This document shows positions 44,637 to 50,445 of a stretch of DNA of 50,445 nucleotides, piece by piece. The notes under the pieces are model-generated. The model worked only from the letters and a program-made list of their open reading frames with translations. It did not search any database and was not told the DNA's origin. The translations under genes and the position numbers were made by a program. Location: the NCBI GenBank assembly GCA_002395805.1, contig DGVB01000005.1, positions 14,628-65,072 on the forward strand, read 5' to 3'. The stretch's first letter is position 1. Each line of letters starts with the position of its first letter. Source of the stretch: Bacteroidales bacterium UBA4295 (GTDB lineage: Bacteria > Bacteroidota > Bacteroidia > Bacteroidales > Paludibacteraceae).

Positions 44637-44668
44637 TTTGCATATTTGCATTATTTTTTGTACTTTTG
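44637..44668 (+). promoter_or_regulatory. Promoter of folP-cdaA
   Basis: TTTG (44637-44640), 20 bp, then TACTTTTG (44661-44668) matches the Bacteroidota consensus. Transcription would start near 44675. The leader to the ATG at 44688 is about 13 nt, and an in-frame GTG at 44673 falls almost exactly at the start, so a leaderless mRNA is conceivable. Confidence 0.7.
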
Positions 44669-44687
44669 CAGCGTGAAAACGCAAATA

Positions 44688-45392
44688 ATGGCGATAGGAA
44701 ATGTCACTCCGGATAGTTTTTATGCTGCATCCCGGCTATCCGATGTTGCGCAGGTGCTGACCTGGGCGAGAGAGGCGCTGGCGGCGGGCGCAGACATTCT
44801 GGATATAGGCGGTTGCTCTACGCGGCCGGGCAGCACACCCGCATCCGAGGAGGACGAATGGACTCGCGTGGCGCCGGCGTTGGAAATCCTCAAAAAAGAA
44901 ATGCCCTCCGTGCCGCTCTCGCTGGATACCTTCCGTCCCGCCATAGCCCGACAGGCGCTGGAGCGGTTCGGACCGATGATCATCAATGATATATCCGGCG
45001 GATCCGAACAGATGTACGAACTGGTGCAGCACTACGACGTGCCGTATGTCTTCACCTTCTGCGGCGACTATAGCAAACTCTCTGTTCTGGACTGCGGCAA
45101 TACCGACCGATGGATCCTGGATCCCGGATTCGGATTTATCGGCTCTACCGAAGCGGACTATGAGTGCATGCGCAGGATGGACGAACTGAAGGTATACGAC
45201 CGGCCTGTACTGGTGGGCCTCAGCCGCAAATCGATCGTCTGGAGACCTCTCGGACTCACGCCGGATACCAGCCTCGCTGCCACACAGGCGCTGCAGATGT
45301 ACGCGCTCGAGCATGGCGCCACTATCTTACGAACACATGACGTAGCCGAAACGGCACAAACCATAAAATTATTTGAATTATGCAACTCTTAG
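44688..45392 (+). CDS. folP: Dihydropteroate synthase, shortened
   Basis: The product has 234 residues (239 if the GTG at 44673 is used), shorter than the usual 270-280. The enzyme joins p-aminobenzoate to the pterin pyrophosphate in folate synthesis. Visible motifs are NVTPDSF (5-11), DIGGCSTRPGS (39-49), SLDTF with Asp80, NDISGG with Asn100, DPGFGF (145-150), GLSRKS (177-182) and RTHD (215-218). The loop normally reading MHMxG, with its following helices, is replaced by a short stretch (VFTFCGDYSKLSVLDCG, about 121-137). The other active-site motifs remain, so it may be active but divergent. The ATG lies directly before the first motif, so the N-terminus is also short. It overlaps cdaA by 13 bp. 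Confidence 0.85.
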   Translation: MAIGNVTPDSFYAASRLSDVAQVLTWAREALAAGADILDIGGCSTRPGSTPASEEDEWTRVAPALEILKKEMPSVPLSLDTFRPAIARQALERFGPMIINDISGGSEQMYELVQHYDVPYVFTFCGDYSKLSVLDCGNTDRWILDPGFGFIGSTEADYECMRRMDELKVYDRPVLVGLSRKSIVWRPLGLTPDTSLAATQALQMYALEHGATILRTHDVAETAQTIKLFELCNS

Positions 45393-46162
45393 CTTTTTCT
45401 TTCGGATTCAAAGATGCCATCGATATCCTCCTGGTGGCGGGCATCCTCTATTATACCTACCGTCTCCTCCGCCGGACGGGTGCGGCTAACCTCTTCTGGG
45501 GTATTCTGGCGTTCATCCTCGTTTGGTTTCTGGTCAGTTTTGTTTTCCAACTCGACCTCACCGGTGCGCTCTTCGACCGCATCATCTCCGTCGGTGCTAT
45601 CGCGCTGATTATTATCTTTCAGGAGGAAATACGTATGTTCTTCTACCGCATCGGTTCACGGTTCTCGTCTTTCAAAATCTTCCGGCCTAAAACGACCGAG
45701 CAAGACCCCCGCGCACGCCAGCAGATCCTGGAGATCACCCAGGCTTGCCGGCATATGGCTTCTACCAAAACAGGGGCGCTCATCGTCCTGGCCGGAGCGG
45801 GGAACCTCAAGGAGATAGTGGATACCGGAGAGCGGCTGGATGCACAGGTCTCTGCGCGGCTGATAGAGAATATCTTCTTCAAGAATACGCCGCTGCACGA
45901 CGGCGCGCTCATTATCCGCGACGGTAAGATGCTCGCTGCGGCATGTATCCTGCCTGTCAGCAAGGACCAGACTATCCCTCAGTATTACGGCCTGCGCCAT
46001 AGAGCGGCACTGGGATTGGTAGAAAAATCCGACGCCACTTGTATTGTGGTGTCGGAAGAATCAGGACATATCTCCGTCGCTGCCGACGGACATATACGGG
46101 AGGTAAAAGAAGACGACTTATTCCTCGTACTTCAGTCGGCCACTGCGCGGACGGAAAGTTGA
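45380..46162 (+). CDS. cdaA: Diadenylate cyclase CdaA (membrane c-di-AMP synthase)
   Basis: The product has 260 residues. It makes cyclic di-AMP from two ATP at the cytoplasmic face of the inner membrane. Three predicted membrane helices lie at about 12-29, 36-57 and 65-82. The DAC domain follows at about 120-250 with both signature motifs: DGA at 174-176 (PLHDGALI) and RHR at 206-208 (GLRHRAALG). The length and order match the CdaA class. The start overlaps the folP stop by 13 bp, so translation is probably coupled. No CdaR homologue follows. The last 45 bp overlap the 3' end of the convergent gene at 46118. Confidence 0.93.
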   Translation: MQLLAFSFGFKDAIDILLVAGILYYTYRLLRRTGAANLFWGILAFILVWFLVSFVFQLDLTGALFDRIISVGAIALIIIFQEEIRMFFYRIGSRFSSFKIFRPKTTEQDPRARQQILEITQACRHMASTKTGALIVLAGAGNLKEIVDTGERLDAQVSARLIENIFFKNTPLHDGALIIRDGKMLAAACILPVSKDQTIPQYYGLRHRAALGLVEKSDATCIVVSEESGHISVAADGHIREVKEDDLFLVLQSATARTES

Positions 46163-47167
46163 GCGATAGGCATCGCGGCAGATCACACACGTTCCCGGCT
46201 TCGGCAGTTGGAACAGAATTGTGAATTTCAAGCCGATCATCAGGCTGTTAACCGATTTAGCAAAAGGCACTACATTACCGGACGCATCCGCGGACGCAGT
46301 GGACATGATATCGTTCACCTGCAGATTGCCGTCTATCATCGAACGGGTCTGGTACACATAGTTCGGCGACGAAGGATTGGTGTCGTATATCTTCGGCGCA
46401 GTGAATCCGGCGTTCGTACCGCTTGTATGGATATCCAATAGACCGTAGTCCACAAATCCCGCCAGACGATACTCTGTCTTGCGCTTCGGCACATCATAGC
46501 CCACCGCTTCGTTGATCACGCCCAGACGGCCGCCTATCTCCAGACTCAATGCCACATCCAGATTCAACTTCGCATTCGTCGAACCCTTCAGAGGCTGGTC
46601 GTTGAAGAACTGGTAGTCCGGCATATTCCGCAAATCGGGAATAGCCTCGTATCTGCCGAAAGTAGTGATATTGGCTGTTGTATGCGCCTTGGTCAGCACA
46701 TGGGCATTGATCTTCGCGCCGGCCAGCATGTAGAATTTGCGGTGATGCACACCGATCAGAATCGGTACTTGTACAGCCAAGTCGTTGTATTGGTCACGCC
46801 GGTCCTTGATCTCATAGACATAGTCAAAAGGATCGCCCTGCAAATCTCGCTGGTTGAGCAACTCTACCGTCTGGTTCGAACTCTGGCCGAACGAACTCAT
46901 ACCGCCCCATGCGCCTACTCCGATGTCCAGCAGGAAGCGCGTCGGCTTGTAGGTATCTCCGGCTTGCAGCTCGTATAGGAAGCCCGCGCCGCCCGCTACG
47001 CCAAAACTCGTCTGGTATTTACTCTGAGAGGGCATCAGGCTCCATTCGCCTAAAAATCCGTATGCTCCTACGTAGTTATTTACATCCGCTTTCGCCGCAC
47101 TTCCGAACAGAAATGCGAATAGCAAAACCCAATATAAACGATGTTTTTTCACGATTTTCTTGCACAT
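46118..47167 (-). CDS. Outer-membrane beta-barrel protein, third member of the local family
   Basis: The product has 349 residues from the ATG at 47167, where [21 protein letters not shown] begins a signal peptide ending in AAKA. An upstream ATG at 47311 would add 48 residues encoded across the promoter and is rejected. The body is a beta-barrel related to the protein at 21434-22417 and to the barrel of the OmpA protein: [32 protein letters not shown] and [15 protein letters not shown]. The C-terminal end adds CVICRD and a basic tail. Its stop lies inside cdaA, giving a 45-bp convergent overlap. The substrate and partners are unknown. Confidence 0.8.
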   Translation of the reverse strand: MCKKIVKKHRLYWVLLFAFLFGSAAKADVNNYVGAYGFLGEWSLMPSQSKYQTSFGVAGGAGFLYELQAGDTYKPTRFLLDIGVGAWGGMSSFGQSSNQTVELLNQRDLQGDPFDYVYEIKDRRDQYNDLAVQVPILIGVHHRKFYMLAGAKINAHVLTKAHTTANITTFGRYEAIPDLRNMPDYQFFNDQPLKGSTNAKLNLDVALSLEIGGRLGVINEAVGYDVPKRKTEYRLAGFVDYGLLDIHTSGTNAGFTAPKIYDTNPSSPNYVYQTRSMIDGNLQVNDIMSTASADASGNVVPFAKSVNSLMIGLKFTILFQLPKPGTCVICRDAYRSTFRPRSGRLKYEE

Positions 47168-47190
47168 TCGGATTTTTTGTTGTAACTTTG
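47160..47190 (+). promoter_or_regulatory. Candidate metG promoter, overlapping the start of the convergent barrel gene
   Basis: TTG (47160-47162), 20 bp, then TAACTTTG (47183-47190), with flanking bases very like the promoter at 11130-11160. The -33 element overlaps the first codons of the minus-strand gene. A second candidate for metG is TTTG (47225-47228), 19 bp, TACTTTTT (47248-47255). I cannot tell which is used. Confidence 0.5.
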
Positions 47191-47207
47191 CACCCGATTT
47201 TGCGACG

Positions 47208-47239
47208 CAAAAGTACTGCTTTTTTTTGACATACGCAAA
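47208..47239 (-). promoter_or_regulatory. Promoter of the beta-barrel gene at 46118-47167
   Basis: The minus strand has TTTG (47236-47239), 20 bp, then TACTTTTG (47208-47215), a full match to the consensus. The start near 47201 gives a leader of about 34 nt. It faces the candidate metG promoter at 47160-47190. Confidence 0.65.
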
Positions 47240-47285
47240 ATTTTTGATACTTTTTTTTATATTTAGTACAAAATTTACACAAAAT

Positions 47286-49361
47286 ATGGCATTTAATCGC
47301 ACATTAATCACTGCTGCACTGCCGTACGCGAACGGTCCTGTGCATATCGGCCACCTCGCCGGAGTCTATATCCCCGCGGACATCTATGCCCGCTATCTGC
47401 GGCTGAAGGGGCAGGAAGTACTCTTCGTTTGCGGTTCCGACGAACATGGAGTGCCCGTTACTATCCGCGCACGAAAAGAAGGCATCACCACCCAGCAGGT
47501 GGTTGACCGCTATCATTCCCTTATCAAACGCTCTTTCGCCGATTTCGGAATGAGTTTCGATATCTATTCCCGTACCACCTCTGACACCCATCATCGCTTC
47601 GCTGCGGATTATTTCCGCCGGATGTACGATGCCGGCCAGTTTACGGAGGAGACTTCGGAGCAGTTCTATGATCCCGAGACAGGACATTTCCTCACCGACC
47701 GCAATATACGCGGCGAATGTCCGCGATGCCACTCCCTCGGCGCTTATGGCGACCAGTGCGAGAAATGCGGCGCTACCCTCTCTCCGGACGAACTCATCAA
47801 TCCCTACAACGCCGAGACCGGAAACCCGCTGGCGAAAAAAGCTACCAAACACTGGTACCTGCCGCTCGACCAATACCAAGCCTGGCTCGAGGACTGGATC
47901 CTCAACCGTCATAAAGAATGGCGGCCGAACGTCTATGGCCAGTGCAAATCATGGCTCGACGGAGGACTCAAACCTCGCGCCGTCACCCGTGACCTGGACT
48001 GGGGCATACCCGTGCCTGTAGAAGGAGCAGAAGGAAAAGTGCTCTACGTATGGTTTGACGCTCCTATCGGATACATCTCCAATACGATTGAGCTCTGTCA
48101 GGCGCAGCCCGGGAAATACGGCGACTGGCAGAAATGGTGGAAACAGGAAGACACCCGCATGATCCATTTCATCGGAAAAGACAATATCGTCTTCCACTGC
48201 ATCGTCTTCCCCGCTATGCTCAAGGCGCAGGGCTACAACCTGCCGGATAACGTACCTTCCAATGAGTTCCTCAACCTTGAGGGAGACAAGATATCCACTT
48301 CCCGCAACTGGGCGGTTTGGCTCAACGAGTATCTGGACGATTTCCCCGGCAAACAGGACGTACTGCGCTATGTGCTCACCGCCAACGCACCGGAGACCAA
48401 GGATAACGACTTCACCTGGGCGGATTTCCAGGCGCGCAACAACAACGAACTCGTCGCTATTTACGGCAATTTCATCAACCGCGCACTCGTGCTCACGGGC
48501 AAATATTTCGAAGGACGCGTACCCGCATGCGGAGAACTGACCGAGTACGACAAAGCAACCATTGAGGAGTTCAAGAATGTGAAGGCTACGCTGGAGCAAC
48601 TGCTCGAATCCTTCCGATTCCGTGACGCACAGAAAGAGGCGATGAACCTCGCCCGCATCGGTAATAAATATCTGGCGGATACCGAACCCTGGAAACTCGC
48701 CAAGACCGATATGGATCGTACGGCTACAGTGCTGCATCTGGCGCTCCAGATTGCGGCGAACCTCGCCCTCGCGTTCGAACCCTTCCTGCCGTTCTCTTCC
48801 GAGAAACTGAAGGAGATGCTGCAGCTCGATGCTGCCTTCGGCTGGGACGATCTCGGCCGCATAGATATGCTGAAAGCCGGTGAGCAACTCGGCGAAGTAA
48901 CCCTTCTCTTTGAGAAGATCGAAGACGCCGCTATTCAGGCGCAGCTCGACCGCCTCGAGCGAATCAAGAAGGAGAACGAAGAGGCGGCTAAAGCCGAAGC
49001 GCTTCAGAACTGGAGACCGGAACCCGTCAAAGAACCTACCACCATCGATGAGTTCGACAAAGCCGACATCCGTGTCGCTACCGTGCTGGAATGCGGACCG
49101 GTCAAGAAATCGGACCGCCTCCTCCAGTTCCGCCTGGACGACGGTATGGGCGGACGGACGATCCTCTCCGGCATCGCGCAGAGCTATCCAGACCCCTCGG
49201 TGCTCGTAGGAAAACAAGTCCTCTATATCGCTAATTTCCCGCCGCGTAAGATGATGGGAATCGAGTCACAAGGCATGATTCTCTCGGCGGTAGATGCTGA
49301 CGGCAAACTCGTCGTCACCACCGTCTCCGCACCCGTCAAAAACGGCTCCAAAGTAGGATAA
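47286..49361 (+). CDS. metG: Methionyl-tRNA synthetase
   Basis: The product has 691 residues and charges tRNA-Met with methionine in the cytoplasm. The start at 47286 gives [23 protein letters not shown], with the HIGH motif at 20-23. Zinc-knuckle cysteines lie at 145, 148, 158 and 161 (CPRC, QCEKC). The KMSKS-type motif is KISTS at 335-339. The anticodon-binding helical domain follows, and a C-terminal EMAP-II-like tRNA-binding domain begins near 590 ([14 protein letters not shown]). Length and domain order match the long bacterial MetG class. An in-frame ATG at 47160 lies in the promoter region and is not used. The next gene starts 4 bp after the stop. Confidence 0.97.
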   Translation: MAFNRTLITAALPYANGPVHIGHLAGVYIPADIYARYLRLKGQEVLFVCGSDEHGVPVTIRARKEGITTQQVVDRYHSLIKRSFADFGMSFDIYSRTTSDTHHRFAADYFRRMYDAGQFTEETSEQFYDPETGHFLTDRNIRGECPRCHSLGAYGDQCEKCGATLSPDELINPYNAETGNPLAKKATKHWYLPLDQYQAWLEDWILNRHKEWRPNVYGQCKSWLDGGLKPRAVTRDLDWGIPVPVEGAEGKVLYVWFDAPIGYISNTIELCQAQPGKYGDWQKWWKQEDTRMIHFIGKDNIVFHCIVFPAMLKAQGYNLPDNVPSNEFLNLEGDKISTSRNWAVWLNEYLDDFPGKQDVLRYVLTANAPETKDNDFTWADFQARNNNELVAIYGNFINRALVLTGKYFEGRVPACGELTEYDKATIEEFKNVKATLEQLLESFRFRDAQKEAMNLARIGNKYLADTEPWKLAKTDMDRTATVLHLALQIAANLALAFEPFLPFSSEKLKEMLQLDAAFGWDDLGRIDMLKAGEQLGEVTLLFEKIEDAAIQAQLDRLERIKKENEEAAKAEALQNWRPEPVKEPTTIDEFDKADIRVATVLECGPVKKSDRLLQFRLDDGMGGRTILSGIAQSYPDPSVLVGKQVLYIANFPPRKMMGIESQGMILSAVDADGKLVVTTVSAPVKNGSKVG

Positions 49362-49365
49362 CATT

Positions 49366-50445
49366 ATGAAAAAGATTTATACCCTTTGTACTCTTCTGGC
49401 GCTCAGCCTCTCTCTCACTGCCCAGTTGGCATGGGACACGGAGTTCAAACAGGCGGATTTTAACAATGCCCAGACTATTATCAGCAAGACGGAGAATGTA
49501 AGCTGGAACAACGGCCTTTTCGGTGCGGGAGCGCATCTGGAGATCGGTAAGATCACTATTCTCACGCCCTTTGAAGACGAGTGTGTGATGGCTCTGCCGG
49601 AGATCGGTATCCCGGACAAACTCTATTTCTCATGGCAGGGCGCATCGAACGGCTCTATCAGCATCTTCCAGTCCCAGGATCATAACACCTGGTCGCTGAT
49701 TTTCAGTACGGAGGGCAATACGATTGCGCGTAACAAAGCCGATTCGGCATCGCTGGCCTCCACGACACGGTATATCAAATTTGCCGCCACGGGACGCACG
49801 GCTGCCGCTATATCCGGCATCAGGGTCTCGGAACTGAAAAGTCTATCGGTAGGGCTGGACGAATGGGCGCCGGCTGCCGCTATGGTGGATGATCCTGCGG
49901 CTACCAAGAATGTGACCGTCTCTTGGACCAATATTGTGGCTTCCGTCACCTCCACCGACCCGCATTTTTACGCGTCGGTAGAAACGGTGGGACAGAAGAA
50001 CCTCGTGGACCAGAAAACCACCATCACCCTGTATTATTCGCACGCGGAAGCGGGCACGCACTCAGGGGAGATCATCCTTGCCGGCGAAGGACGGGAGGCG
50101 CGTATCGCCGTCTCCGGCACTACCAGCAAATACGACCAGACGCTGACATGGAGCCAGACCCTCACCGAGTGTATCGCTACGGATGAACTCAGTTTCAATG
50201 CCTTTGCCTCTTCGGGGCTGGAGGTACAGTACCGCTCCTCCGACAGCACGGTCGCTGTGGCGGAAGGCAATGTGCTGCATATATACCGCTCCGGTACGGT
50301 CACTCTCACGGCGGAGCAAGCCGGTAACTATAAGTTCAACCCTTCCAACTCGGAGTCCAAGACTCTGGTCATCCGCAAAGCAAACCCCGCTATCAGAGTC
50401 TCTGCCGAGGATATAGCGTACGGTCAGCCGCTCAGCGAAGCTGTT
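49366..50445 (+). CDS. Secreted Ig/MBG-type protein, partial (runs off the window)
   Basis: The frame is open from the ATG at 49366 to the window edge, about 360 codons, with no stop. The signal peptide is MKKIYTLCTLLALSLSLTAQ. The first 150 residues are beta-rich and unassigned (KLYFSWQG, WSLIFSTEGNT, TRYIKFAATG). Next comes an Ig-like region (AGTHSGEIILAGEGREARIAVSG) at about 225-250. A bacterial Ig-2-like unit follows (SSDSTVAVAEGNVLHIYRSGTVTLTA). The window ends in a segment typical of the MBG-type domain (IRKANPAI...IAYGQPLSEAV). It starts 4 bp after metG, so it is probably co-transcribed. I expect more repeats and perhaps a T9SS-type C-terminus outside the window. Confidence 0.75.
   Translation, partial: MKKIYTLCTLLALSLSLTAQLAWDTEFKQADFNNAQTIISKTENVSWNNGLFGAGAHLEIGKITILTPFEDECVMALPEIGIPDKLYFSWQGASNGSISIFQSQDHNTWSLIFSTEGNTIARNKADSASLASTTRYIKFAATGRTAAAISGIRVSELKSLSVGLDEWAPAAAMVDDPAATKNVTVSWTNIVASVTSTDPHFYASVETVGQKNLVDQKTTITLYYSHAEAGTHSGEIILAGEGREARIAVSGTTSKYDQTLTWSQTLTECIATDELSFNAFASSGLEVQYRSSDSTVAVAEGNVLHIYRSGTVTLTAEQAGNYKFNPSNSESKTLVIRKANPAIRVSAEDIAYGQPLSEAV

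Noticed and set aside
44736..45314. Minus-strand frame inside folP
   Set aside because: folP motifs on the plus strand are unambiguous and there is no promoter or motif for the minus frame.
47160..47285. Upstream ATG for metG
   Set aside because: The added residues are Phe/Cys-rich, encoded by the promoter region, and the MetG family begins close to the HIGH motif as it does from 47286.
47168..47311. Upstream ATG for the third beta-barrel gene
   Set aside because: It would add 48 residues encoded across the promoter and place the signal peptide internally. The ATG at 47167 is directly followed by a good signal peptide.
1..50445. tRNA, rRNA, insertion sequence or prophage
   Set aside because: No cloverleaf-like, rRNA-like, transposase, integrase or phage structural sequence was recognised on either strand.

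Overview
The window looks like a chromosomal segment from a Bacteroidota bacterium, most likely order Bacteroidales. The grounds are a GldJ-type lipoprotein of the type IX secretion (T9SS)/gliding apparatus, many large secreted proteins with T9SS-like C-termini, DUF4421 and other Bacteroidota-type beta-barrels, and promoters of the Bacteroidota form (TTTG or TTG, about 20 bp, then TAnnTTTG) upstream of most genes. No rRNA, tRNA, insertion sequence, integrase, phage gene or CRISPR array was seen.

Layout. (1) 1-283: an array of 59-bp tandem repeats, each junction able to form a hairpin, running into the 3' end of a small membrane-anchored secreted protein gene (264-686, minus). (2) 726-10940, minus: a 3404-residue secreted mosaic with six InlB-type repeats, a CBM26-like module and Ig-like domains. 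(3) 11211-12659, plus: a DUF4421-type outer-membrane protein with a probable frameshift near its 3' end. (4) 12634-22417, minus: a tight four-gene operon of beta-barrel, OmpA-fused beta-barrel and two tandem paralogous T9SS cargo proteins. (5) 22598-31999 and 32305-42300, minus: two giant fibronectin-III/lectin-like proteins (3133 and about 3331 residues), each with its own promoter; clear terminators lie beyond both. (6) 42506-44532, minus: gldJ followed by gcvH. (7) 44688-46162, plus: folP overlapping cdaA. (8) 46118-47167, minus: a third member of the beta-barrel family, overlapping the cdaA 3' end. (9) 47286-49361, plus: metG, then 4 bp later a secreted protein that runs off the window.

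How it fits together (inference): about 37 kb of the 50 kb encodes large exported proteins. Two carry conventional T9SS-type C-terminal domains. The three giants instead share a short C-terminal tail around D-x-[VL]-Y-I-[IM] and G-[KQ]-[KM]-[VM]. GldJ is part of the machinery expected to export them. The beta-barrel and OmpA-barrel genes at the head of the cargo operon could dock those cargoes at the surface and tie them to peptidoglycan. The housekeeping genes folP, cdaA, metG and gcvH are interleaved with these surface genes.

The most interesting points are the shared tail of the giants, the barrel/OmpA-barrel/cargo operon with its Lys/Ala-rich segment, the 59-bp hairpin repeats, the DUF4421 frameshift, period-7 repeats in operon spacers, the shortened FolP, and the overlapping face-to-face promoters at metG. 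All identifications are from reading the sequence; none was confirmed by a database search.
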